Positions 10,845 through 22,299 of a stretch of 64,000 nt of DNA are shown in pieces; the stretch's first letter is position 1, and each line of letters opens with the position of its first letter. Position numbers and translations under genes: made by a program. Source of the DNA: Hygrophila difformis (lineage: Eukaryota > Streptophyta > Magnoliopsida > Lamiales > Acanthaceae); NCBI GenBank assembly GCA_030278955.1, contig JAOANR010000009.1:34015504-34079503 (forward strand). Direction: 5' to 3'. Below the pieces are notes generated by a model. The model was not told the DNA's origin. It made no database searches and saw nothing but the letters and a program-made list of their open reading frames with translations.

Positions 10845-11140
10845 AAAATTAGAGAGAAAGTATGAACCCGAATATACCCCGGAAATCGGAATTCGGGAGC
10901 ATAGAGGGATAGAAACCCGAAAGAGAGGCGGAAAAGCACGACGGATCGCACGACCCGCCCGGACCGAAGTCCAGGCGAAGTCGGCGCGGTGGAAAATTAG
11001 AGAGAAAGTATGAACCCGAATATACCCCGGAAATCGGAATTCGGGAGCATAGAGGGATAGAAACCCGAAAGAGAGGCGGAAAAGCACGACGGATCGCACG
11101 ACCCGCCCGGACCGAAGTCCAGGCGAAGTCGGCGCGGTGG
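10845..11140. repeat. 148-bp direct tandem duplication in LTR Q
   Basis: Two adjacent copies start AAAATTAGAGAGAAAG at 10845 and 10993. Each ends GTCGGCGCGGTGG, at 10992 and 11140. They look identical by eye, so the duplication is recent. Confidence 0.9.
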
Positions 11141-11302
11141 CCGCGCGGTGAAGTGGCTTTAGCGCGCCACGACCGCGCCACTTCACAGATTCGTTTGTTG
11201 CGTGAATCTCTCGCCCGAACGCGGATTTTTCTACTTTCGGTTGAACATCTCTCGACTCCAGACTTCTAGGTCGGTTGTGGACGCCCTAGGGACTTAGAAT
11301 TC

Positions 11303-11310
11303 TATAAATA
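11303..11310 (+). promoter_or_regulatory. TATA box of LTR Q
   Basis: TATAAATA lies in the middle of the LTR, 3' of the GC-rich segment and before the CGAAACCCTAAA leader. The Z LTR has the same box at 45519-45526. It probably marks the U3/R boundary. Confidence 0.6.
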
Positions 11311-12926
11311 AGCCCCTTGGGAGCCCCAAACAAGTTTACCAAAACCCCACAATCTTCTATACGTTCGAAACCCTAAATTCGGAGTCGACGGAAAGCACCA
11401 AACGGAGGCAGCAGCTTGGACGAAAATCCAAGGTCTCCAAACGTTGTGGTAAGCTCTAGTCCAATAAATCTTTTCACGTTTCTATCCAAAAACGGATTCT
11501 AACTTCGATTCTTTTCTTTCTACACCCCGTATCGAATCTAGATCGTAGAACCCGACGAACGGAGAGGAGAAACGGTGATCTGGAAGCCACGCCTCCGAAC
11601 TAAATATCCCCGACGTTCATAGACACTTTAAGTTAACCTTACATGGTTTTGGGAGATTTTAAAACATTCGAAACCTAAAAGATTCAACAAGAACCATAGA
11701 TCTGTCCACTTTTATTTTTCTACCGACGCAACAGATTAGGTGAATTTTTCCGACCCTTAAAACGAACTCAAACGGAAAAACTTAAAACATAAAAAACATT
11801 CCTAAGACTTAGACCTAGCTACTGTAAAAATTTGAGAATTTTTGGAGTTGATTTGATATGTGAAAACCCATTGAAACCGAACTGTTTGATTCTAGATCTT
11901 GAAATCTTGGACAGAACTTAGGAATGATCTTGATCTCGTTTTTGACATAGGATCTAGGCTGTTTTAGATCTTTGGCCAAACATGAAAGTTGTAGATAAAT
12001 GTCTGAAGATGATCCCTGTCAAATTTCATTAAGTTTGGAGTTGAATTGATATGTTAGAATTTGAAATCTTTAAACTGTGACATGTTAAACTCGGACAGAT
12101 TTCTTGTTATGCGAAAATTGGCGATTTTCACCTATTTAGGTATCTCGGATTGAAAGAGTTAAAACACGAAAGTTGTAGATCTTGATGTTTCCGAGTTAGA
12201 TATGAAATTTTGGAATTTTTGGAATTAAATCTGATTTTCGACGAATTTTGGAGTAAACTGTGATTTACCGAAACGAAATTTTGAAATCTTGTTGAAACAT
12301 GGAATTAACCTTTAGGGTTGAAACGAATTGAGATATTGTTTCTAAATTAATACAATGGAAGGCAGATTTTAAAAACTAAATCCCCTTACAAACTTGATAA
12401 ATTAAAATTAGGGGTGAGTGCTCTGCAGGGTGCCCCCTAACGATTCACTTCGTGCCGTAATGGACGATGGTGACCCCGCGCGCTATACTTGAAATGTGAT
12501 ATTGCCAAAACGGCGAAATATAGAGCCTACACTCTCGTGAATATCCGTATGGGTTTCCCGAGGCTCCGGAGTGGTACTGGGTATGGCTGATACGGCTGCG
12601 GCCGCCGGGCTACCGGCTAAACTTGTTGACATCGCGATTTTTATCGTGAAACTTTGAAATACCAAATCGGGAATGTAATGGGGATTCTAAATTAAATTAA
12701 ACTAGATTAAATGATATTGTTGTCAAATTAAATTATTTAAATGCTTTATTTTAATTATGGCTATTATTTTGAACCATGTGGTATGTGTTGTTAAATGGAG
12801 CCTGAGATAAATTATGCTATTGGATATGGATTAGATGAAACTAAATATTATGTTATTATCATGCTTTTGTTAAATTATTAAACTTATGGCTTTTAAACCC
12901 TACAGTCATGCATGTGTTAACTTACT

Positions 12927-12940
12927 CAGCAATTTTGTTG
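12927..12940 (+). promoter_or_regulatory. LTR hairpin, Q
   Basis: CTTACT then CAGCAATTTTGTTG, with a CAG ending at 12971, 31 nt downstream. The stem has one G-T pair compared with Z (CAGCAATTTTGCTG). Confidence 0.6.
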
Positions 12941-14508
12941 ACCAAAACCATTTTTATTCCTTTCTTTACAGAATATGTGGAATGAGCCTGTATGAGCACG
13001 AATCATGCATGGGATTTTGGGGATTGTTATTTTGCTTTTAAATTTCGTACTTAGACTATATTATGAACGGGCCTGTTTAACCCGTGTTTTGGCCGTGTCG
13101 GCCCTTTTTATAATTTCCGCTGCGATACTGTACTAAACTAAATATTTCCGCTGCGCTATGCTATTATTATTTTTGGATTATATTGTATGGACTATTTTGA
13201 ATGCTTTAAATGTTTTAAATCCTGCAATACCTAGCCTTGCATCTCTTTAGTAAGCTCGGAGAAACCGTGTCTTACTAGGGGGATGTGGCGGTGACATCCC
13301 GACCTGGGTGACCAAAAACCGGGGTGTTACACAAACCCCGCGCCAAGCAGCAGACAGCTGCCAAATTGCGCGATTTCGGCGATTTCTTGCCAAAATTTGC
13401 GACCCCGACTATGGAAACCCGATTTCAGTTGATGGAAAGGCTTTAGGGTCGAGATTGGATGATCCCCAACCCCATTCATCAGTCTTCAAACCCTTTTCTT
13501 CATCCAAAACTCTCCCTAAACCAAAAACACAAGCTCTTGACTTGCCGACGACTTTCCGACGAGATTCCGGCGACCAAAACCGATCGTGGAAGCGTATAGA
13601 TCAAGGGACACTAATCTTGAATCATTGGTAAGGGTTAGATTAGGATTCTTTCTCGTTTTTAATCTCAAACCTCATTCTAACTTACGGATCTTTGACTTGC
13701 AAACACGTTCGTGGCCGAAGGAGTAGGAGAACGTGTGTGTAGATCCCTTAAGCTATGTTGTGTAAAAATTTCAGAAATTTTCATCAACGTTTACTACCTC
13801 AAAACGCGTCGGACATAATCTGCGTTTTCAAACTTTTTGGAAAAACTGACAGTACATATGTGCGAACTTGATGAGCATGTTTCTATGATTTCTAGTCCGA
13901 ATTAATCTTTGAAATGTAAACAAAAGTTGTAGATAATCATTTCTAGTATGTGTCCACCAAATTTCAGAATTTTTAGAGTCCGTTTGATATATCAAAAAGT
14001 CGATTTTCTGAACTGTTTCAAAACTGAATCCTGGCAGTGCATTGGTTGTGTAGTAAACTCGATTTTTTGACATGTTTCCTCACCTTATTTCGAAATATTT
14101 AAAACACGAAAGTTGTTCGTAGGGTATTTTTGATAAACTGTAAAAATTTCAGATTTTTCAGACTTGAATTGAATTTTTAAATTAAAAAGGCGTAAACTGT
14201 GACGTCAAACGATTTTAAATTGATGAGATTTTGAAATTCCGAAACAAACGGTCGAAACCTTGAAATACGATAAATCTATACTTTTTGAAAAATCCCGTTA
14301 CACTAAATCGAAACTATATTGGATACTTATGTAGAGGGTGAGTGCTCTGCAGGGTGCCCCTCTAGCCTTTTTTGGCGTGCCTATAATGGACGCAAGATAC
14401 TTGAATGAAAAACTACACCAAAACGGTATGAGATATATGGCCTACACTCTCGGGAGTATCCGTATGGGTTTCCCGAGGCTCCGGAGTGTTACTGGGTATG
14501 GCGGATAC

Positions 14509-14720
14509 GGCTGCGGCCGCCGGACGACCGGCTACACAAGAAACTTACGAAACTGGCTGCGGCCGCCGGATCGCCAGCTAAATGAAACTTACTAAATTGG
14601 CTGAGGCTGCCGGACCGCCGGCTATATGACACTTACTAAATTGGTTGCGACCGCCGGATCGCCGGTTAAACGGAAGCTTACTAAATTGGCTGCGGCCGCC
14701 GGATTGCCGGCTATCTTAAA
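14509..14720. repeat. GC-rich tandem repeat in the 3' LTR of P
   Basis: Five units of 44-46 bp with GGCTGCGGCCGCCGGA and GCCGGCTA cores, corresponding to 7515-7735 in the 5' LTR with several base changes. Confidence 0.8.
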
Positions 14721-15056
14721 TATTGTTGAGATTGTAGAGTAACGGGGAAAAATTAAAAGACATTATCCTTATTTTAAATTTTGTGTTTACTCGTGGAAAA
14801 ATTTAAATGACTTTATCTTATTTTTAAATTATGTCTTTACTCATGCTATAATATGCCATATTTTAAAATTATGCCTATGCCTTATATTATCATTTTCAAA
14901 TTGAATTTAGTTATGAGAAAATGTGAATTAAATTATTGTCTAGTAATTAGTCAAATTACATGTTTTAATATGCATGCTAAAAAAATGAGTTTTTAATTAT
15001 TAAAATTTTAAAACCCCTTTATTGCTATGTTAGGGATTGACTTACTCAGTATTCTT

Positions 15057-15074
15057 TAATACTGATAAACGTTG
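15057..15074 (+). promoter_or_regulatory. LTR hairpin, P 3' LTR
   Basis: CTTACT then CAGTATTCTTTAATACTG, a 7-bp perfect stem with a 4-nt loop, followed by a T-rich run and an acceptor-like site (TATGACAAAG, its CAG changed here). Confidence 0.6.
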
Positions 15075-15419
15075 CTTTATATTTTTCTATGACAAAGTAT
15101 GAAGCATGAGCATACATCCAGGGAATTTATTTTGGACATTAAATTATTTTCTGCATGAGACTGCATACGGGCCTGTTAACCCGTGTTTTGGCCATGTCGG
15201 CCCTTATATTTTATTTCCGCTGCACAACTTATATTTTCGCTGCGTGTATGGATGATTATTATTTTTAAATATAAGTATTTCCGGACTTGGTTGTTTAAAA
15301 TTATTTTATACCCTTAGCCTTGCATCTCTCAAGTGAGCTCGAATGAAGTTGTGTCTTGCTTGGGAGGTGTGGCGGTGGCATCCCAGCCTGGGTTATCAAA
15401 TCCGGGGTGTTACAATTAC

Positions 15420-15647
15420 CTCAAGAATTAGCACACAAAGGAGGCATCATGTTTAGATTAAATCTATTATTCATCTAGTTATTACAGGTGAAACATATAG
15501 ACCCTAATGGGAGCTATCGCAAAGCTGTGAGGACAAATATAGAACAATTGCATCAAAAGAACAGTTCAAAATGGGAGTAAAAATGTAAGAGTTACCAAAA
15601 ACAATCACAAACATAAAATCTTATTCAAAACATGGCAAATTGACATA
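15420..15647. other. Unassigned DNA right of element P
   Basis: AT-rich DNA without a convincing gene. It is continuous with the sequence left of P at 5544 once the insertion is removed. Confidence 0.4.
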
Positions 15648-16092
15648 GTTGTTAAGATCCCGATCCTGATATTAGAATCTTACGATTACGATGATAACTC
15701 TCTAAAACGATCCCAATCCAGGTAGATCTTAAAGTTAGTAAGATCTGTTTAAGATCCTGATCCTGATCGTAGAATATTACGATCTTATGGTTATATTTCC
15801 TTAAATGCTTCTACGATCTTACAATCATACCCTCTTAAACGCGTAAAATTTTTGAATGATTTTATGATTTGTGATCAAAGTAACTTATTTTCTTTAATTT
15901 TTGTAGGATTTTGTACTGTATTGTATTAATTAATTTGCAAGATTCATAAATACACGAATTAACGCCTTTACTTGTTAGTATGCATATATCCACTATTGAA
16001 ATTTCATAAGATCTTAGGATCCCAATTCGATCATACGATTACGATCTTGCAAAGAGAAAAACGATCCCATATAGAATTCCGATCTTAACAAC
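15648..16092. mobile_element. MITE-like element with GTTGTTAAGATC ends
   Basis: A 445-bp AT-rich segment has inverted ends, GTTGTTAAGATC at 15648 and GATCTTAACAAC at 16081-16092. It holds many internal copies of gatcttac/gtaagatc in both directions. No coding capacity is seen. The superfamily is not clear because no certain target duplication was found. A diverged copy of its right end occurs at 18950-19002. Confidence 0.55.
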
Positions 16093-16660
16093 CTTGCAAA
16101 GTGAGCCTCAGATTAACATTCAAACAAATCAAAACTGGAATCTCCATCACTTGCCCAATTTAACATGCATTCAATTTAATTCTTCAAACATTGCAACCAT
16201 ATAACCATTTCGTTAAGTAAATATGCCTCCATGGCCTTCAAAGACTCCCCTAAGCTTATTCATGGACAAGCAGTGTCTCTAATGACCACAAAAGTATGGT
16301 AAGAGGAATGATTGATCACTTACATAGTCCCCACCACTAAACCATCGAAATGAAAGGTGAGCTTTTAAATTGGAAATATTGAATAAACTATTTAGGCTTG
16401 AATAAATGACACAGAATTATGCATTCAATTTAAAAATAAAGTCTATTCCACACATAACGATACAATATCATGAAATTGTTCACAAGTAATGAAGGAAAGG
16501 AACTAAAACCATACATCTTTGAAAAGTAAAAGGGATTCATTCAGAGCATGTATGTCCAGCATTAATGCACTCAATAATTTGATGAATCCAAAAATCCAAA
16601 AAAGTATTGTAATTTAATCACTCCCCAAAACCATACCAGTTTTAAGAAAACGTAGAAATC
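16093..16660. other. Unassigned DNA with one possible minus-strand exon
   Basis: Mostly AT-rich. On the minus strand near 16325-16365 a short stretch (HFDGLVVGT) ends in a good donor (ACTAT|GTAAGT). It could be an exon of the same gene as 16661-16763, but this is weak. Confidence 0.2.
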
Positions 16661-16763
16661 ACCAACCATTTCCAACAGTACGATGTTGAGAGGTGTGACC
16701 TCCGCCTTTGACGCGCACACGATTCCACATCGGCAAAGCGGGCGCGGCCGAGGAGGAGGACAT
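16661..16763 (-). other. Possible first exon, product not recognised
   Basis: The minus strand opens with ATG at 16763 and reads MSSSSAAPALPMWNRVRVKG and on to about 16665, where GGAAATG|GTTGGT could be a donor. Its GC-rich, serine/alanine-rich start resembles a plant gene start or transit-type leader. LTR-like sequence W begins at 16764, directly against the ATG, so any promoter has been displaced. No family was recognised. Confidence 0.25.
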
Positions 16764-16823
16764 TGTAATACCCGAGAAATTACCCGAAAGAATTCCATTT
16801 AGCAAAATCCATTTCACTTAGGA

Positions 16824-16893
<70 letters not shown>

Positions 16894-17865
16894 CATCATT
16901 ATTTTTATTATTATTACAATTGGGAAATTTGAATCGGGACCGGACCCACAATTAGTAATGATAAGTAAATTTGGAATGATGAAGGAAAGAGGATTCATTC
17001 ATATTTGAAGACTACTGCCCTAGTGTCGATTGGATAGAGTAATTGGCTGGATAAGATTTTCTAATAGAAGGAATCAGACTACTTGCTCAGTTGTTCCACT
17101 TAAAAGTTGGGAGGAGATATTGCACCTTATAATTTAATTACTGTCATTATAGCCTAAATAAGTCTAACCATTCTATTGCAATTACTGTCATTATAGAGCA
17201 ATAAGAGTCATTCCATTGTCCCAACGTATCAGCTCCTTCCCTGGTGCGTTTTTGCCTGATTATTCCTTTCAGTTACAACCAGTAATGAGAATTGAATTGG
17301 AGAATCCAACCGTTGCTGTAGTTAAGGCCTTAGGAAATTCACTGCACCGATTCATTGTTATAATCAAGTACTCCTCCTCAACTTCCCATTTGAAAGAATT
17401 CGGACAGTGTGTGAGCTGGCAGACCTTGTTCCAAGTCCTCCAGATTTCCGATTCCGAATTCCAGTAAGTATAATTCAACTCAACCTCTCTTCGTCAACCC
17501 CGAATGGACGATTATAAGATTCTGATGTATCGTTCTTTTGTTCAAGGTTGCAGTCACTAGAGTGAACTCTCAGGATTGTGGTTCAGTTTTCCATTTTCCA
17601 TCCGTAGAAAGCTATACAGTGAGTACAGTTCTTCCCTATTCGATATCTTAATTCGTACTGTCATTTAGGATCCAATCTAACCTTCCGACGCCACTCGACG
17701 AAGTGCAGTAGGTGGTGCATTCCGTTTCTATTTCCTGTGTTACTCTCAAGGTTGTGGCTGTCGTCACTTTTAGAATCCTCCAACACCAACTATTAAGGAT
17801 GTAAGTTAACTCTCTTTACACAAAGTTTTGGTTGTTTAAAACCTACTAGAACTACCCGCCTGCGC
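16764..17865 (+). mobile_element. Possible start of a decayed LTR (W, 5' piece)
   Basis: TGTAATACCCGAGAAATTACCC at 16764 resembles the starts of LTRs N, Q and Z. It is followed by a TTA microsatellite (16824-16891) and donor-like sites such as CCAGTAAGTA near 17462. Similarity to the other LTRs fades after the first 30 bases, so the extent is a guess. The matching LTR end would be 25160 if 17.9-24.3 kb were later insertions. Confidence 0.35.
16824..16891. repeat. (TTA)n microsatellite
   Basis: About 22 uninterrupted ATT units. A similar run occurs in the X leader at 33788-33826. Confidence 0.95.
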
Positions 17866-18949
17866 GATGCGCCGGGCTCAGATTATAGTATTGTGGAGAA
17901 AAAAATATTATGTGGTAATATATCAAAATTGTTTTATCACCTTATCTTAATTATTATACTTCTTCTGACCTTTAATGGTTGACGTTCTAATTTAAAAAAA
18001 ACACGCATACCAATAAATTTATTATTATTTATCAGTTTTTCACTTTTACCCCTATTATATAAAAAAATAAAATTAAATGGAGAGATAATGCACGATATTT
18101 TAAGAGTAATATTTATAAAAATATAAGAATAATATTTGAAATGTGTAATATAAATATATAAAATGACAAATACTTTGGAATATTTTCTTGTTTCTAAAAA
18201 GACAAATAAAAGAGAATAGGGGAAGTATTTTTAATTAAGAAGTATTAGATCGTTCATTCTCATTGTGAGAACATGTATACATAGAAGAACTAACACAATA
18301 GTATATAAAAAAATAAGATTACATTTTATTTGTTTATAATAAAAATACTATAAAACTTTATATATACTGTGAAAGAATATATATGGGGTAAAATTTTCAT
18401 ATATACAATATGGAATTATAATCTTTATTATTATATGCGGTTCTAAATAGGTCTGCCCGCGGGCTAACCTATTTCTGATCGATTGGATATTGGTTATATT
18501 ATTTCACAAATTAAATGTCTAGCATAATGTCACCAATCATTTAAATTATTATCTTTGTTTGCACATTAATTTGTAAATCAGAACACAATAATCGACATTC
18601 TAATATTTTTTCCAAAATTATTCACATCTGCTGTCTTGGTATAAGATCTCTTTGCATCCACCAAAATAAAATGCAAAAAGCTCAATGAAACCTATAAAAT
18701 AAATGAATAGTTTTCTAACTCAACTTCCCATGTTTATTATCATATATTTTGGTAAATGTATTAATTGATAAACATGAAATATATTAAAAAATTTAACTTC
18801 TTAATATATAAAATATTAAAATACAAAATGAATTCAAATAAATATGAATATAATCAAAATTTTAATCAATTTTTTTTTCCAGGGTAATGGAGGGTCGAAG
18901 CCATTAGTAATGGAATATATGATCATTTAGTTTTTAACTTATTAAAGTT
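17866..18949. other. AT-rich unassigned DNA, possible Helitron-like end
   Basis: CTACCCGCCTGCGCGATGCG followed by CCGGGCTC near 17864 resembles the GC-hairpin signature often seen just inside Helitron-type or related repeats of plants. GCCCGCGGGCTAAC near 18458 is another GC palindrome. I could not define both ends. The rest is AT-rich without coding potential. Confidence 0.25.
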
Positions 18950-19002
18950 TCGATCTTGCAAAGAAAAAAATGATATCATATATGATCTCGATCTTGACAA
19001 CC
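18950..19002. mobile_element. Diverged end of the GTTGTTAAGATC MITE family
   Basis: CGATCTTGCAAAGAAAAAAA through CTCGATCTTGACAACC matches the right end of the MITE at about 16042-16093 with scattered changes. The rest of this copy could not be traced. Confidence 0.5.
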
Positions 19003-19259
19003 TTGTTATCAATATTTGGACTTAGACTTTAATAAGAATAAATTATTTCAAATCATTATTTATTTACTAATAATACATCACTTATTTTAGAAAATTTAAT
19101 AATATCAGAGGCAATGATAATAATCTATCTGAAAGTTAAAAAGGGAAATAATGATTTCATTTTTTTGGATGAATAAATAATGATTTCATTTAACAACTAA
19201 CCAAACAGGCAAACATCAGTTATGCATATTATGTGAGTTCTTAGAAGCAAATATTGTTT

Positions 19260-20190
19260 GAAATTTTAGAAATTGCATCCGTGATTAATGTTGTAAAATT
19301 AATTTAGATAATTTAAATTAATTCGTTACACGATTACCTTTTAATGAGACAATAATATGTATACTTAGTACCAATTCCTAGTATAAATATGGTATTTGAA
19401 TTGTGATTTCATTTGAAATAATAAATAAAATTTTTACCAAATAAAAAGATTGTTTTGAAATATTTATATATATAAAAAATTATATATATATATATATTTT
19501 TTGCGTAAAGCGAGTATCCCAACCACATTTTTCCAAAGACTAATCCCGGGAAGATCTGGTGGGAAGGGTTGTCTATCTCAAAGCATAATTATGCATATGA
19601 AAAAACTCGAACCCAAAAAAAAAATCGTATCGAAAAGATACTATGTAGGAATAATTTTTTTTTGTCGTATTAATTATCCTAAAAATATCTTTTCCGAAAT
19701 AACTTCTCCCACCGGTCCTCCTATTAGTATTGTCCAGATTCATTGTTGCGATCTTTTCTTAAATTAAATATTCTTTCCATGGATATAAGATTCATATATA
19801 CATAATTAGTATTGTCAAGCATTTTTGAGATCTTTTCTCAAAAATTGTTTTAAAGTTTAGAAAGTGCATATCACAAATTAAATATTCTTTCCATGGATAT
19901 AAGATTCATATATACATAATTAGTATTGTCAAGCATTTTTGAGAGCTTTTCTCAAAAATTGTTTTAAAGTTTAGAAAGTGCATATCACGATTAGTGGTTA
20001 ATGTTTTAAATTTGATTTTGATTTTTAAATTAATTGGTTACACAATTAACTCTAATGAGCCAATGATAATGTATACTTATTACTAATTTCTAGTATAAAT
20101 ATGGACTTTGAATTGAGATTTGATTTAAAATAGTAAAGAAATATTCTTACCAAATAAACAGATTGTTTTAAATTATTTACAAAAAATTAT
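19260..20190. repeat. Duplicated AT-rich segment with an inner 114-bp tandem duplication
   Basis: Sequence around 19260-19470 (tagaaattgcat, ggttacacgatta, ctagtataaatatgg, accaaataaa) recurs in diverged form at about 19974-20190. Between them, 19761-19874 and 19875-19988 are two nearly identical 114-bp copies (one clear base difference, gagatc versus gagagc). This is one old and one young tandem duplication at the same place. No gene was recognised; a short open frame at 19501-19767 overlaps the start of the inner duplication and looks incidental. Confidence 0.75.
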
Positions 20191-20302
20191 ATAGTTAAGA
20201 TACTTATGAGTACATGACCCCTAATGTTCTCTCTTTCATCCTCGATCAGATACATTGATCTATTACACTCTACAACAATACAACAACAGAGAGAAAATAC
20301 TG

Positions 20303-20798
20303 TTAAGTGAACATTCCATAATAATTGAGATAACTTAAGTAGTTGAGTTTATCAACCCTAACTGAACTACTGAATCTCCCCTTCACAATAATATACACAC
20401 AAGTTCTTTGTTTCTTAATACTTGAATCAAACTGATGCGAGAATGCAAAGGAGAAGCTATAGGACCCCTGCAACTTTGAGTCCAGCACGTCGACAGAGTC
20501 ATTGACTCAAATGCACACCACCTGGAAACGCCGGGTCCAATGGATGCCTCCCTGTTAGGACCTCCTACAGGACAACCCCAAAGCTTAAACATCACTTTTC
20601 TCTCTAATGTGTAGCATCGAATGCTATGTGAATGAAAGGGACAAATATTCTCAACAATTCTAACAGGATAATATCATGAATTAGATGAATACGTAACCAA
20701 AAGTTTTGAAGCCATATGAACCTGCTAAGTGAGGACTTTTGAGACTGTTTTGAAAGATTCATGATCCCATCGTCCTCCCGGTTGACAGGCCTTGCCAT
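20303..20798 (-). other. Open stretches of unknown nature
   Basis: On the minus strand, IVENICPFHSHSIRCYTLE and MFKLWGCPVGGPNREASIGP lie in one open frame of about 95 codons (about 20670-20383). A second open piece starts at 20798 (MARPVNREDDGIMNLSKQSQ), with possible splice sites between. Composition is less AT-rich than the surroundings. It could be part of the gene to which the POT1-like fragment belongs or a separate remnant. I do not recognise it. Confidence 0.2.
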
Positions 20799-22299
20799 GC
20801 CAAAGTAAAGGTAAAGGAGCCAGTCAAGGAAATGCTAAGTTAAGGTTGAAAAAAGAGATAATGTTTATTGTATTGGGGACTTCAAATCAAGTATAGCATA
20901 AATAGGTTCCATATGGCGTTTAATCTTAGTTCTCACAAAATGGGAGGTAGAAGATCTATTTTGAAATTATAATAATTAAATAATTCTAGAAAAAGACCAA
21001 CCATGCTTGACTTCCAAAATAAAAAATAGAGAATGGTTTTGCTCCAAGTCTCCAACTCATTGATATATTACAACTGAAGTAAATTATTAGAACATACCAA
21101 TCCCATTGATATATTTCAATAGTATTATTCTATGCACCCACTTTTTAACCTACAATACAAAACCCAATCAGTAGCATTCCATCAATGAATTTATTGGGAG
21201 ATAAAAAAAAGTAAGAACCTAGCAATTGTGAGCCACTCTTCAAGAGTTTGTCATAAAATGTGAAGAGGGTAAAATGGATAATGCCAACTTTAAGGACCAC
21301 AGGCAGTTAAGTTACACTATCACATAGAAGAAATAGAAAAGCTTTAAAAAAACAGGGAAAAAATAACATAAAAATAAATAGATCAAGGATGGGTCACCCA
21401 AGTACCCAGCATAACACAACCAACTCCACATACAAAAAAGCAACTGACAGTAATTAGAACATTAGGACTTTTTCATGCATACTACTATTGGAGGAGTTAA
21501 AAACAGACATGGCCCAACCACAAAGGAGAGTAGGGTGCTTAATTTATTAAGAAGAATGTAGTAACATGCACTTTTTGTGAGAGAGGAAGTGGCCCTAAAC
21601 ACTTCTCATTGCAATGATAAACAGCAAGGGACTACAGTGTGGCACTCCTTTTCTTTTTCTAAAATAAATAATATATATGAAAGTGTGTGTACTCAAAATT
21701 CAATGCACACATTACTAATCTAATTACTAACAGTAGAAATAAAACAACTAAAATTTATAGTGTCATTAAAGTGATCTCTTCATGTATAATGTATAGCAAG
21801 TTGGCACCAAAGAGCTACTAATTTTTAAATAGTTGCAAGAGACACATGCTTCCCAAATGCCATGGTTGGTTCACCTTGAGTTAGTAAGCAATTACAGTGT
21901 CTTGCTCTTTGAATCATGGTGAGAAAATAAAGGTTTTCCAGCAACATCTTGAGCCATACTTTTGCACTTCTGCTTATTGCTCATATTTACTTTTCACTTC
22001 TCAGGATCATATGCGTTTCATTTTCCCTAAAAAATAACATTTGAGCATATTACAATGCAGTACTGATATATTAACGTTGGATCGACTTTTGAATGCCCAG
22101 ATTCATTATAACTGGTGTAAAGGCATGCAAATGACAAAGTATATCTATATTTGATTTACAGTAGTAATGATGAAAATGTTTCAGAATCTGAGCTGTTTTG
22201 ATAATTTAGACATTGCTGAGAACTCCAATGTTTCTGCATAAATATTGGACACAGGTATAGTTTCATTAGTAGAATCAAGGTTATACATCTAAAAGTTTC
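20799..22299. other. Unassigned AT-rich DNA
   Basis: About 1.5 kb without recognisable coding, RNA or repeat structure. If the POT1-like locus was once a gene this would be its downstream or intron sequence. Confidence 0.35.

Larger units (their letters stand above)
10586..13331 (+). mobile_element. Solo LTR Q inside the P 3' LTR
   Basis: A 2.75-kb LTR from TGTAATACCCGAGAATTTTC to CGGGGTGTTACA, flanked by the perfect duplication CAAAC (10581-10585 and 13332-13336). There is no internal region, so it is a solo LTR left by recombination. It is a close relative of the Z LTRs. It has a TATA box (TATAAATA, 11303-11310), donor-like GTGGTAAGC near 11450, a hairpin at 12927-12940 and a CAG at 12971. 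A 148-bp tandem duplication (10845-11140) is absent from Z. Confidence 0.92.
5545..15414 (+). mobile_element. Element P: gag-only Ty3/gypsy-type LTR element
   Basis: Two LTRs of about 2.85 kb enclose a 1.6-kb interior with a primer binding site, a deleted gag, a hairpin and a polypurine tract. A perfect 5-bp target duplication ATTAC lies at 5540-5544 and 15415-15419. The interior has no protease, RT or integrase. After gag it passes straight to GGCAGTTATGGGGACATAA, which matches the last codons of pol in X and Y, so pol was lost by deletion. The 3' LTR was later split by solo LTR Q. Many differences between the two LTRs, including a deletion of roughly 240 bp in the 3' copy near 13745, show that P is much older than Z. 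Confidence 0.9.
13337..15414 (+). mobile_element. 3' LTR of P, second part
   Basis: The sequence continues the P LTR after Q (CCCCGCGCCAAGCAGCAGAC) and ends CCGGGGTGTTACA. A deletion of roughly 240 bp near 13745 removes the stretch matching about 6496-6773 of the 5' LTR, including the ACTGTAAGTT site. The GC-rich tandem repeat is present at about 14509-14720 and the hairpin at 15057-15074. Confidence 0.88.

Noticed and set aside
17866..18470. Non-autonomous Helitron
   Set aside because: GC-rich palindromes at both ends are suggestive, but a TC start, a CTRR end and an A-T target site could not be fixed, so it is kept only as a possibility.
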